Shown: piece after piece, positions 10,955-20,405 of the stretch | Layout of the letters: every line of letters starts with the position of its first letter | How positions within the stretch are numbered: position 1 is the stretch's first letter | NCBI GenBank assembly: GCA_029964075.1 | Contig: CM057135.1 | Coordinates: 17,634,863 to 17,698,862, forward strand | Length of the DNA: 64,000 nt | Reading direction: 5' to 3' | Source of the DNA: Patiria pectinifera | Taxonomy: Eukaryota > Echinodermata > Asteroidea > Valvatida > Asterinidae | Position numbers and translations under genes: made by a program | The notes under the pieces: generated by a model | The model's database searches: none | What the model was told of the DNA's origin: nothing | The model's input: only the letters and a program-made list of their open reading frames with translations

Positions 10955-12300
10955 TTTGAATAGACCCTACTGATGAGGTGTAGATAATTTAGCAAGGTAG
11001 TTACAGAGGTAGGCCTATTGTCATGAGTATGAATGATGAATGTATGAGGTATTCAGATATTAAGCAATTTTGAAACGTGAAAATGTATGCCAATACTACA
11101 GTAAGACTCAGAGTAGGCTTATGCCAAGGTAAATTCTAAGGCCGTGTGACTTTATTACTGTCATGACTGTTCCCGGTCTATCATCATGATCATAGCAATG
11201 TGACCCTCCACTTCACTCCAGCAAGATAAATAAAACCCCAACCTCAGACTCTGTCAGAGAGAAGTACAAATCGAAAAGACCTAACCAATGAAATTTAGCC
11301 TGGGCTGGGTTTATGCCAAGTATGCCAATCTGAACATCAATCCTGACCATACAACAACCAGACAACGATCTGACTTTAAACTTCGGAACAACCGGGATGC
11401 CCATGTACACGCAAGACATGTAGGGCCCGGGGAATTGATCAAAACAGGCCCTAGGCTAGGATAGGACAATGTAGGATAGGCCTAGGCCAAACCACTGAAC
11501 CAAACAGCATCCATTGCTGAGGCTAGGCTCAAACTAAACTGCCAATATTAAACGTATGTCTGGTCCTGATGTTGATATTCATTCACATTAATTGCAGTGT
11601 GACTAACCTGTCAAAATGTACTCCACATTCACCCTTCTTTTTCTGCAAGTTAAGTTGTTGGCTAGCTAGAAAGTAGAAGTGAGCTGGCAATCGATCGTGG
11701 TGCCTTCACATTTAGTACATGCAGCACTAGTTTGCTGGTACCCATACAACGCCCTTAATATGCATATTGCGCCAGTACAGGCTAATTACCGCTTCGCAAA
11801 ATGTTTGCAGAGGAAACCCACGGCATTCTGGATAACTTACGGTGATCTCCTATTGCATTGCTTTCAGCAGCTAGTGCGCAGTGAACAATGATTATCCAAC
11901 GAGAGCGCGGAACAGATAGCCTTTGCCGACGGTCCGTTTGACACGGTGTAAATCGCCGGGTACGAGCGAACTGCAGCATTAGCGATTCCAGGGCTGTTCC
12001 TTTTGGCAGGATCCTTCCCTCTTCCCGTCTCTTTATTTTCCAAACTTTATCTGCATGAAAGCTTAGCTTTGGTGATGGAAAGTGTACCAGTATTAAGTGT
12101 AAAAGTATTTAAGATTACAGGAACTTAACATTCAATTTGGTTAACTACCGTTATTACTCTGATGGAAACTCGGCATGTGTATTTTCAGAATTCCGGCGGG
12201 CGCGCAGACAATGAAACGACACGGATTTGTTCGAGCGTTCCCGCGTATTTTGTTCGCGCGTAGTGCGTGATCTAATTTTAGAACATGTATCCATGGGCCT
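10955..12300. other. Upstream region of transposase copy 1, no supported gene
   Basis: By analogy with the 18.6-kb element, a first exon of a second gene could lie here, but I could not find one. The sequence is mixed, with no convincing splice-bounded coding segment. Confidence 0.35.
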
Positions 12301-12329
12301 GAGAAATGGTTTGCGCATGGTCAGTCGTG

Positions 12330-12863
12330 CAATCTAAACACTGTGTTAAGATTGGCAGTGAATACAGTGTTTACTGCAGTGTTTACTGCGCACTGGCATA
12401 AAGGCCTTGACTATAACTTAACACACTGTTCTTCTGGGTAAAATCAGTTTTAGTAGCAAATGTGATGCGATTCGTTATTAACTACACTTTCTTTACTTAA
12501 ATAAATAAATTTTGGTTTTTCCATCTTATAATTCAATACATTTGATTTGTTATTGTTTAAATAATTATTTCCGGTATTTAAATTTGTGGTCTATTCATCG
12601 CAACATCACGTATGCGTCTGTTCTTTCCATCATTGTCATTTGTGCTTGTTTTGAAGTTGGTTTTGATCTCGCAGTTTGATTTTAATTAGGCCACTGCAGA
12701 AAATGCTCTTTTTTTAAACGCAGTGCTTAGGTAATATAAACATGTTCCAAGCACCACTGTTTAGAAAATACATATTATGTTTAACTTTATAAACATGTGC
12801 ATTCATTTCATAAACGCGTTACGCAATTTATAAACACGTCATGTGTTCTCTGGTTTTACAGTG
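12330..12863. repeat. CACTA-type right terminus with subterminal repeats (element 1)
   Basis: The segment ends ...TTTTACAGTG at 12863, the reverse complement of CACTGTAAAA, followed by TA. Just inside lie repeated motifs: ATAAACATGT, ATAAACGCGT and ATAAACACGT at about 12737-12838, and CAGTGTTTACTG at about 12366-12388. CACTA elements carry short terminal repeats beginning CAC plus many short subterminal repeats. This may be the right end of the element that holds transposase copy 1. I could not find the matching left end. Confidence 0.5.
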
Positions 12864-12936
12864 TAGGTGCAGAAATATACGAAAATCAAGTCTGGTCCAA
12901 TCATAGTTTCCTAGCTAACCATAATGTTTGTTTAAA
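12864..12936 (+). repeat. ~70-bp direct repeat, copy A
   Basis: TAGGTGCAGAAATATACG and the following ~55 bases recur at 17550-17622 with about five mismatches. The two copies flank the virus-like block. Copy A starts exactly at the TA next to the CACTA-type terminus at 12863. Confidence 0.7.
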
Positions 12937-13550
12937 AGATCGAATCCAACACCGCAGCCCGTAGTAGCGCAATAGATTGCAAAATTTAATTGATTTTGAT
13001 AAAACGACATTGGGTGTGATTTCCAACGGTCTACATCCTCATCCGTTGTGATGCGAGGCAATTTATAGTCCGAGATAAGTCGGGAAACGAGCTTAAAAAC
13101 CCGTTGGTTTTATTAACTATAACTTCCAGTTCACTGGGTTCAGTGTTGTTTAAAAAGTTTGCTTGGGATGCAACTTGATGCCTTAGCTCGGTTGCCTTGG
13201 CTACATTTTGATTTATTTGTTCCGTTACCTGATCAGCTATCGACTCTATCCGCTTTTTAACAACATAAAAGCAGCCATTATTTTAGTTTCAGTTTTAATA
13301 TAAAAAAGACTTTAAAATAAATGCATTCACGAAGGGACAATTTTGGCCACGGGGCGTTGAAACATAGTTTTGAGAAAATCGACTTTAAAGTTGAACCCTT
13401 TTTAAACTGAAGATTCCGCCTATTTTTAGAGGACATGTTGATTGTTTTTTTTTATACTGATAGTAAGCTGCAATCTCACACTAACACATTGTACCAAATG
13501 CGAGTCAATAGACCAATTAATTGAGGAGCAATTAACGTTCATAGTTAATT
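12937..13550. other. Non-coding spacer left of the virus-like block
   Basis: Moderately AT-rich, with no open frame of note. It may hold the left boundary of the virus-like insertion, but I could not identify terminal repeats. Confidence 0.35.
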
Positions 13551-13847
13551 GTCTCTTTGTGAAAACTTAAAATCCACAGGCGATTGGTTTTGCCGGGAAA
13601 ATTGGCAATGATCCTTTGTCTCTTCGTGAAAACTCAAACTCTGCGCTATCCAAACACGCACAAATTGGCTCTTCGTGAAAACTCAAAATCCCACACGCGC
13701 TTCGTTTTGTCCGCACGCGTCGTTTTGCTTGCGCGCGCTTGAAAATGGTCTCTTCGTGAAAACTTAAAATCGCACACGCGCGTTATTTTGTCCCTATAGA
13801 ACAACGTGCATTTTTGCTACCATAGTCTCTTCGTGAAAACTGAAAAA
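13551..13847 (+). repeat. Five direct repeats of GTCTCTTCGTGAAAACT
   Basis: Copies start at 13551, 13619, 13668, 13748 and 13825. Each reads (g)tCTCTT(C/T)GTGAAAACT followed by an A-rich stretch. Copies 3 and 4 are followed by CACACGCGC. Spacing is 49-80 bp, irregular for a satellite. They sit just upstream of the first plus-strand gene of the virus-like block, so they could be promoter or replication-protein binding sites (inference). Confidence 0.75.
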
Positions 13848-13983
13848 TACGACTTGGGTGAAATTTTCTCTTTATTGATTCTCATGATCTCAATGATTTC
13901 ATCTGTGACGAAATGAGCAGACGTTTAAATTAGAAGACGTTGTAGATAATTTAAACGGTCAAAAATCTGTACGCGTAAAAAGG

Positions 13984-14286
13984 GTGATGTTTAACCCCAG
14001 ATATTTTAATATTTCCAGCGCCACGGAGATTGATTTGTATACGCAAATAGACGGACAACCAGCTAAAAGACGTGATGACTCTATAAGACACAGTGAACTC
14101 GACCCAGATGCGGTAATAAGAACGGATAGAGATTTTATCGCGCAATTGGTACCCGAGTACCCCTACGACTTTTTAATTAACGACGAAAATGATTTCAATA
14201 GAGTTATAAACGACCTTATAGAAGCGTACGAAGAAGAAAGACTAGACTTTGCTTTAGAATCGATCCAGGAAAAAAAAATCAAATAA
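13984..14286 (+). CDS. Small acidic virus-like protein (~100 aa)
   Basis: A 100-codon open frame starting with tandem ATGs. It is acidic, with segments EIDLYTQIDGQPAKRRDD and DRDFIAQLVPEYPYDFLIN and a Glu-rich helical C-terminus. No signal peptide or membrane segment is seen. I have a memory of similar short proteins beside the capsid-like and coiled-coil genes of cnidarian virus-like elements, but no named domain. It lies 94 bp upstream of the capsid-like gene on the same strand and about 140 bp downstream of the last of the five direct repeats. Intact here; function unknown. Confidence 0.55.
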   Translation: MMFNPRYFNISSATEIDLYTQIDGQPAKRRDDSIRHSELDPDAVIRTDRDFIAQLVPEYPYDFLINDENDFNRVINDLIEAYEEERLDFALESIQEKKIK

Positions 14287-14379
14287 GTGACGCACATGAA
14301 GTTGTGTACAATAAAAAACGAGAAGCTTCCCTAAACAGTGTAGAACGCAATACGCTTACATTTTTATTAAGACATTTAT

Positions 14380-15052
14380 ATGAAAGATACTATCAAGTCT
14401 CTGAAGGTAAAAAAGATAGCGCTAGAATATATCGAAGGTATAATAAGCAAACCTAGGGTGAGAACAATTAGAGAGGCAGGTGTGACAATTCGGGGAAGTC
14501 TTATCGTGTTGGGTGATGATTTAAATTTTATTTCTCCGAGTCATTTAGCGCCGTTACCAGCCGAAGTCGCCGGTTCGGTCACCATACCACCGGGGTGGTA
14601 CGACGTCTATTGGTTCGATTATTTCATTTTCAATTCTATACCCGGGGTAAGTTTTCGAATATTTAGAGAATCTAAAAAGGTGACGTTAGCGGTAACCGAC
14701 GTGAAACTCAAATTGCGTTTATACTGAGGAGTTTCTCGATTACTCAATTTACCCAAAGGAAGACTGGTACCCAAAATGGTGTATACGGGGTCTTACGACG
14801 TTGATCCGTTTAATTGTTTGTTTTATTCGCTGACCGCTATTAAGAACGAGTGAAAATTTCCTCGATGGTAGACAGTCTGTTATCTAAAAAATCGTACCCG
14901 CGGGTACGCGCGAACCCGAGCCTGATAGAGTCGAGTATTTCAAAAAACTTAAAAACGGTATAATCGACAAACTGACATTTTCAATCATAAGTGAAAAAGG
15001 ACATATCATCAACAAAGGTGTGAATATAATGATAGAGTTAGAGATCTTTTAA
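14380..15052 (+). pseudogene. Minor-capsid-like (penton/PY-like) virus-derived gene, frameshifted
   Basis: The first 115 codons are open to a TGA at about 14725, with TIPPGWYDVYWFDYF and a beta-rich VTLAVTDVKLKLRL. A second frame then reads a segment with LVPKMVYTGSYDVD to about 14850. A last frame from about 14890 (after a TAA) to the TAA at 15050-15052 ends with GIIDKLTFSIISEKGHIIN and a hydrophobic beta tail. That order matches a family of ~300-400 aa proteins that I recall from virus-like elements in cnidarians and other invertebrates, plausibly the Polinton/adintovirus minor capsid protein. At least one frameshift and one stop break it, and the length is short for the family. Confidence 0.55.
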
Positions 15053-15077
15053 TTTTAAAATCTTTTTATATTAAAAC

Positions 15078-15704
15078 ATGAGTTATAATGTATTATACCC
15101 CGATATTTCTGGAGATGTACTCCGATTAAATAGTAACGAAGAAACAATTTCTGGAGATGTACTCCGATTAAGTAGTAACGAAGAAACAAAAGTGTACAGA
15201 CTTAAAAAGATTGAAGAGATTCGATCTTTAATCTTGAAAGAGAGAGACCACCGAGAGCGCACTTATAAAAAAATAAAGAGAATGATCGACACTATTAGTT
15301 ATGAAGAGATAGGATTAGAAGGATTGGGGGCTATAGCGGTGGCTGTCAGTATTCCCGCTCTCTTGGGTGTTATATCAGCCCCCGTTGGATTGGTGTTAGA
15401 AGGAACGTTTATAGGCGCTTTTGGTGTAGATATTCTGCTTAAAATCGCGTCTAAGCGATTATCCGCCAAGCTAAAAAAGCACGACCAGATTAAAATAATA
15501 GCAGACTCCAGACTTAACACGATTAAAGAATACGTGTCTCAAGCAATCAATGACGGAGATATATCGCACGAAGAGTTCTTATTGATTACGAGAGAGCTCG
15601 CAACATTTAACGATCTTAAGCAACAAATTAGAACAAAGACCAGCACAAAGCTTCAAAAATTAAAAACGATACAGACTTTGAAAAAGAAGTTAAAAAACGG
15701 GTAG
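15078..15704 (+). CDS. Hydrophobic-hairpin coiled-coil protein of virus-like elements
   Basis: 208 codons, intact. Residues 6-35 contain a tandem duplicated 14-residue unit (ISGDVLRL). Residues ~40-75 are a charged helix. Residues ~80-125 form two hydrophobic segments rich in Gly/Ala/Ile/Val (GLGAIAVAVSIPALLGVISA, then GLVLEGTFIGAFGVDILL), likely a membrane hairpin. Then comes a basic KRLSAKLKKHDQIK helix and an amphipathic end with HEEFLLITREL. I recall this layout as a common companion of capsid-like genes in invertebrate virus-like elements; the role is unproven (membrane-active or virion protein). A second frame continues with FEKEVKKRVDKRLAKEK just past the stop, hinting at a C-terminal frameshift. 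Confidence 0.6.
   Translation: MSYNVLYPDISGDVLRLNSNEETISGDVLRLSSNEETKVYRLKKIEEIRSLILKERDHRERTYKKIKRMIDTISYEEIGLEGLGAIAVAVSIPALLGVISAPVGLVLEGTFIGAFGVDILLKIASKRLSAKLKKHDQIKIIADSRLNTIKEYVSQAINDGDISHEEFLLITRELATFNDLKQQIRTKTSTKLQKLKTIQTLKKKLKNG
15105..15188 (+). repeat. 42-bp in-frame tandem duplication
   Basis: ATTTCTGGAGATGTACTCCG and the next 22 bases occur at 15105 and 15147 with one mismatch. They give two copies of a 14-residue unit near the N-terminus of the coiled-coil protein without breaking its frame. Confidence 0.9.
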
Positions 15705-15820
15705 ACAAACGCCTGGCAAAAGAAAAAAATTATCTAAGTTCGAATTCTCGGTAAATAAACATTATGAAGGCGATCCGCCGAGTTATACCTCTATTTCACC
15801 TCTTCGGGCTTCACCCTTGG

Positions 15821-16218
15821 CTACACCCTTTGATTTTGAGTTACTTTAAATAAATCTCTAACTCGTTCTTTGTTTAACCCAACTACATAATAAAAACACG
15901 CCGCTATTAACGACCGTTTTACGCATCCGTTTCCCCTCAATGTTTTGTAATTAACGAGCTCGTTGTATTTATTGATTGTTTCTTGGACATCTTCTGAGTC
16001 TTGTTCTGGACACCCCCAAAAAATAAGTTTCTCCACAGTTTTTCTTTTATTTCTTTTAAAAAAATGACAAATTGATACGATCTTCTTGCGCATTTTCTGC
16101 CAAAAAAATCAAAGTAACGTGAGACTACTTCACCGCACGTTTCACAAACTAAAAAAACATTCTCGATGATTATATGATGATCGCACTGATCTGTTTTATC
16201 AGATAGCTCGAGGTTCAT
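15821..16218 (-). pseudogene. TFIIB-like transcription factor of virus-like block, one frameshift
   Basis: Starts at ATG 16218. The first frame has a TFIIB-type zinc ribbon (CDHH-x9-LVCETCGEVV: C-x2-H ... C-x2-C). The second frame (to the stop at 15821) has one cyclin-like repeat: KYNELVNYKTLRGNGCVKRS followed by LIAACFYYVVGLNKERVRDL, typical of TFIIB core repeats that touch TBP/DNA. The frames join at a T run around 16103-16109 that seems to lack one T. The ORF would be ~130 codons, with one cyclin repeat instead of TFIIB's two. TFIIB homologues occur in several large DNA virus groups. Gene ends converge with the coiled-coil gene, separated by 116 bp. Confidence 0.6.
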
Positions 16219-16331
16219 TTATTAAAAATGATTTTTTTTTTTAAATAAAGTTTTTAATCATAAAAAAAACCTCTCTATCCCTTTAATAAAGAGATGGTAA
16301 GAGCCTGGTCTGGTGCCTAGATAGAGGAGAT

Positions 16332-16580
16332 ATGGGGTTTGTCGCCGTAACCCCCCCCCCCCCCACTTATAATATCACAACTCGGAGAGAGAAGAGATAT
16401 ATTTTGGGAGCTAGAGGGGGAGATATATACATTAGGGGAAGGGGGATCTATTTTGGGACAGAGTCATTTGGAGGGGAAGGGGTGGGGAGGAGGAGGGGGT
16501 GGGGGATTATATTGGTGGAGAAGGGGGAGGGGTGGGGGGATCATAGGGGTGGAGAAGGGGGCGGGGAGGGGTAAAGTCTG
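16332..16580 (+). repeat. C run followed by G-rich tract
   Basis: A 14-16 base C run near 16350 is followed by more than 200 bases of G-rich purine strand with many GGGG groups, a good candidate for G-quadruplex structure. It marks the right flank of the virus-like block. Open frames across it are compositional artefacts. Confidence 0.7.
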
Positions 16581-17133
16581 GTATCCGCCCTTCTCCCCTA
16601 CTCCTATGTCTGTATGTCAAGTGTTGACAATCGATGTACATTGTTCTGCACAACTGCCTATTATAATGAGCTCCCTCTACATTCCATCTCTCCTTGGTTA
16701 TGACGCACTCAATTTCGAGTTGAACCTTTTGGATGGGGGAAACGAGCTGTGGTCATGGCATCTCTGATCAAGTTTGTGCTTTCAATTCTCAAGAATTATT
16801 GTTTTCTCACAAACAACTGGAACAAAAATCACCAAGGTTTAGTTTAAGGTTTGCGGGTACACCATGTGATCAGATATCTATTTTATGGATGTGGCGGTTC
16901 TTCCACCATGCATAGCTTCAAATCTTACTTAAAAATCACCAAGCTCGTTTGGGCCATGGTCAGCAGTAATTTTTACTTCTTGCACATGCACCGACAGGTA
17001 GCATGTACATGTACATAGATCACTAGGTGACCCAGTGATGAAATTTGTACGTAACATTTTTCATGGCATAGAAAGTGTCCAAAATGCTGTTTGAATATGC
17101 TGTTTAATTGTACACTTGCTCTGATTATCTCAG

Positions 17134-17406
17134 GTGAATGTGCCTTTGGAAGAGATTCTGCATGATAAGACGACCAAGCAACCCACCCTAGTAGTCCTCG
17201 GCACCAGATCTTTGATGGAACAGATTCTGCTGAAGATAGAAGAGTACGGGTTCCACCTCCCATCAACCAACATCACAGCAGCAGTCGACCTACTGTTCAA
17301 AAGCCACTATGTCTGCAATCTTGAATACTCATCTCAACTCTTCAACTTCTTTCTGTACTTACAGACACAAATCTATATTGCCACTATGTTAGACCCTTTT
17401 GAGTAG
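17134..17406 (+). CDS. C-terminal exon of a SAMD3-like gene
   Basis: An AG acceptor (17132-17133) follows a pyrimidine-rich tract; the frame then runs 91 codons to a TAG. It contains QPTLVVLGTRSL, a short linker, ITAAVDLLFKSHYVCNLEYS and LFNFFLYLQTQIY. The minus-strand last exon of the SAM-domain gene at 31787-31464 has the same layout (QPFVLTLG, IIEAVDLCFKAVYVLWVDYP, NIWDFLQKVVYEL). This is the conserved end of SAMD3-like proteins as I recall them. No further exons were found upstream on the plus strand. It lies about 1.2 kb inside the CACTA-type terminus at 18578, so it may be cargo of a third, decayed element. Confidence 0.55.
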   Translation: MNVPLEEILHDKTTKQPTLVVLGTRSLMEQILLKIEEYGFHLPSTNITAAVDLLFKSHYVCNLEYSSQLFNFFLYLQTQIYIATMLDPFE

Positions 17407-17549
17407 AGTCCAGTAATTTAAGTGAAATGTTCATGATTTTAGACAAATATGTATATCTCAATCTGGCTATCAATTAAAAAAAATTCAAATCAATTTCGGG
17501 GAGCAAAGAAACTTTGACTACACATGTTTTCAAACCCAAGACAAGTATT

Positions 17550-17622
17550 CCACAGTAGGTGCAGAAATATACGAAAATCAAGTCTGGTCCAATCAAAGTT
17601 TCCTAGCTCATCCTAATGTTTG
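17550..17622 (+). repeat. ~70-bp direct repeat, copy B
   Basis: The second copy of the repeat at 12864-12936, in the same orientation. Here it is preceded by TTCCACAG rather than by a transposon end, so it may represent the uninterrupted version of that repeat family. Confidence 0.7.
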
Positions 17623-18389
17623 TTAAATAAGCCAATCAACAAAAACACCGAGCCGAGGATATATGACACCCTGCATGTTGGCTGCATTTCAGTTCAGTGG
17701 AGGGCTTAATTAGTTTAACAGTTGTTTTGGATGCAAATCATATGCAAATAACGCTCATGCCTAGGCTTGTGTTCGCATACGTGAAAGCTCGTGAGCTTGT
17801 AGAGACTCCATTGGAAAAAAATGACGATTGTTTAACCTTTCTGCTGTTCTAAATTCTGCAGAGCAAAATGATTGGACTGAACGAGTAAAAAACCCATTAA
17901 TCATGCAGTATCGAAGGTTTGTGTTAAATCAAAGTGAGTTTTTAAGGAGTCCAATTTGCCCCACTTTAGTAAACCATGTGAATGCAAATCGCATTTTTTA
18001 AACTAACTTTCATGTGATGACGACTGTTTATCCTTTCTGCTTTTCTAAATTCTGGACAGAGAGAGCAAAATGCTTTGACTGAAACGAGTGAAAACTTCTT
18101 AATCACGCATTTTCTATCGAAGGTTTTGTGTTAAATAAAAGCGAGTTTTATAGAGTCTATTTTTTCTCCCTACTTTAGTAAAACATGTGAATGCAAATCG
18201 CATGCGAGCAAAATACTTGTAGCAAAGGTTTCTTGAAATCAGAAGATGTTGCCCTCTTTGGGCTTTTGTTCTACCTGTTTTGAAATTAAACTTTTGACGA
18301 GAGCTTTTCGTGTTTTTTCCTGATTTATTTTGCGTTTTGTGATTTGTGAAAAGTTGCACTTAGAGGGATATAAGTTAGCGCCTTTTCGG

Positions 18390-18578
18390 TGCTGCCAGAT
18401 GCAGTGAGTAGCACTGAAGTGTATCTTGAATTGCTCCTCCTCAGTGCTACTACTATATATAGCACTACATTGAGTGTTGAATTAGCACCATGCGTGCAGT
18501 CACTATACAGGCACCTGGAAGTGCTACTTTTTAGATCTTGAAGTGCTAAATTGGCACTTTGTTTTGTTTTTTAGGGTG
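18390..18578. repeat. CACTA-type right terminus with TAGCAC/GTGCTA subterminal repeats
   Basis: The segment ends TTTTTTAGGGTG at 18578 (reverse complement CACCCTAAAAAA), followed by TA. Inside lie many short motifs in both orientations (GTAGCAC, AGTGCTA, TAGCAC, GTGCTAA) between about 18395 and 18557. This is the pattern of CACTA subterminal repeats, with a different motif from the ends at 12863 and 27180/45788. Confidence 0.6.
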
Positions 18579-18580
18579 TA

Positions 18581-18690
18581 TTGCGTTATTTCGCAATAAG
18601 TATTGCGTTATTTCGCAATACTATTGTGTTATTTCCCAATAGTATTGCGTTATTTCACAAAACTATTGCGTTATTTCGCAATAACTATCC
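18581..18690. repeat. Five tandem ATTGCGTTATTTCGCAAT units
   Basis: Five ~22-bp units, each nearly palindromic (ATTGCG...CGCAAT), start right after the TA at the CACTA-type terminus. Each ends in TA-containing linkers, which would offer repeated TA targets. Confidence 0.85.
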
Positions 18691-18699
18691 CAGCCAGCA

Positions 18700-19110
18700 C
18701 ACTGACGTTGGCCCGATGTCGTGTTCAGTCGGGGATCAGTCGGCAAAATCGGTAAATGGTCGCGGTCGGCCAAAGGCAGTCGCAAGGAAGTCGTACCAAC
18801 GTCCCTGAAACGGACGTTGGGCTCTAACCGTCTTGCCGACGTTGATGGGAATGCAGTTCATCGACATGCCCCCCCCCCAAAAAAAAACGGCCAGCCGACG
18901 TCGTCTATCGTTCCTCTGGCCGGCGTCATATTATTCAGATTCCCGCCGACGTCGGCGGGATGATTTACAGCTACACGTCCAATCAATTACGTCGGAGAGT
19001 AGTCCTGGCATAGTCCTACAGCCAACGTCGGGTTGTTACCGATTTGCCGACGTTGGTGGGAAACCGGCTAACCGTTAGGACTTATAGAAGCCGTTTCGCC
19101 GACGTCGGCT
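18700..19110. repeat. Cluster of CCGACGT/ACGTTGG palindromic motifs
   Basis: About a dozen copies of GACGTTGG, GCCGACGTTG, CCGACGTCGG and related words are scattered over 400 bp, some perfectly palindromic (CCGACGTCGG). Compositionally distinct from flanking AT-rich DNA. I recall such words from non-autonomous transposons of marine animals; the family is not assigned. Confidence 0.6.
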
Positions 19111-19360
19111 ATCGTGCAAATATATGTATTATTTGGTAATGAATTAGGGAGTTATCTAAGAAATTTGGATTCTTAGCTTGGGTTTTATATGTGTCTGATA
19201 AGAATTAAGGATAATCGTAGTAAATAAATGAAACTCTGTCATTTTGGCTATTCTACTTTCAGTAGGTCACAAGTTTTCGAAACACAAAGGGGTGTGACCT
19301 TATCGACAATTTTATTGGATGAGGAAGGTTGCTGCGCGCCCTAAAACTATTATGGTATAT

Positions 19361-19432
19361 CGCGCGCGCGCGCGCACGCACGTACGCATGTACATACATG
19401 ACATTTTATGTACATGTACCTATATGTACACA
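19361..19432. repeat. Alternating purine-pyrimidine tract (CG, CACG, TACATG)
   Basis: (CG)8 grades into CACGCACGTACGCATGTACATACATG and then palindromic TGTACATGTACC. It is a Z-DNA-prone simple repeat. Confidence 0.8.
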
Positions 19433-20405
19433 GTACGCCCGGCCATTCTAATCTTCATCGCTTGCGCGGATTCCTAGTGCTTGCATCGAGCTAGACTTCG
19501 ATGATCGGTGCGTTGTCAGTGCTTGTGCGCCCGAGAGGCCGGGATTTGTGGTGTTTTGCTTGGGTCACTGTGTCAGGTAGGGACCTAGTTACAGCGTAGA
19601 TTATCAATTACTTAGTCTAGGTAGGGTTTGTAGTAAACTGCTATCATAATACTTGCAATGTAATGATCCACAGTAGTAAATATACAGTGCGTCCTCTATT
19701 GACAGTGTGTTTAATAAACGAAGCATTCTTCTGACATGACAGCCATTTTCGTAGACCTCGTGTCTTTCAGTGTCCGTGTTTCTTCTCAATATATGACAGG
19801 GTTAATAAGTTAATAATAGGCTTAAGCATAGTACAGTAGTACCCTGTTGGCGGGACAAACGCCTAGTATTAATTTACTAACCCTAAAGGCCTATGATCCC
19901 CATACTGCGGTTTGGGTACTGGCACAGTGACCCGACTGTCTCAAACCTTGTGTTTTTTCCATGTCTGTTTTATACATGAACATGTGTAGATAGTTCTGTA
20001 ATAAGCTTACTATACTTTTTCTCAATTTTGTTTATGTGCAACTGGCACAGCGTTTATTATTGGATAGGCATATTGTGTGAAACTCAAGCATGATGAAGCA
20101 TAGCCCAACACAGCATACTTTTGCATCTGATGGGTGATAATTGCTTTGGTTGATTGGAGTATTTTTCAGTGAATGGCTTATGTGAAACCGCTGTCATACT
20201 GGGCAAAGAGACGTAAAATACAGCATGAGCTTTTGGATTTCCATGTGGCAAGGCAGGGACCCAGGTCTAATGAATCACGTTGTTGCTGGACAATATCAAA
20301 ACATCCAAAGAAAGGACAACCACCATGATGTTGGTGGAGGTGCTCTGTCTGATGATACTACTTGTTTGGTGGCTGACTCGGAGTAAGCTATTGATGTTGC
20401 ATCTT
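19433..20405. other. No supported feature
   Basis: Unique-looking AT-rich DNA. Short open frames show no recognisable product and no splice support. Confidence 0.4.

Larger units (their letters stand above)
13551..16300. mobile_element. Virus-like block (Polinton/adintovirus-like remnant)
   Basis: This compact AT-rich stretch has three short plus-strand genes and one convergent minus-strand gene, with small intergenic gaps and no introns, unlike the rest of the window. The products match types that I recall from Polinton/adintovirus-like or other DNA-virus-derived elements in invertebrates: a minor-capsid-like protein, a hydrophobic coiled-coil protein and a TFIIB-like factor. No DNA polymerase B, integrase, ATPase or major capsid gene is in the window, so this is a fragment or a decayed copy. 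The assignment rests on memory of family patterns. Confidence 0.55.

Noticed and set aside
16332..16580. Long plus-strand open frames in G-rich DNA
   Set aside because: Gly/Arg/Trp-rich translation is a composition artefact of the G tract.
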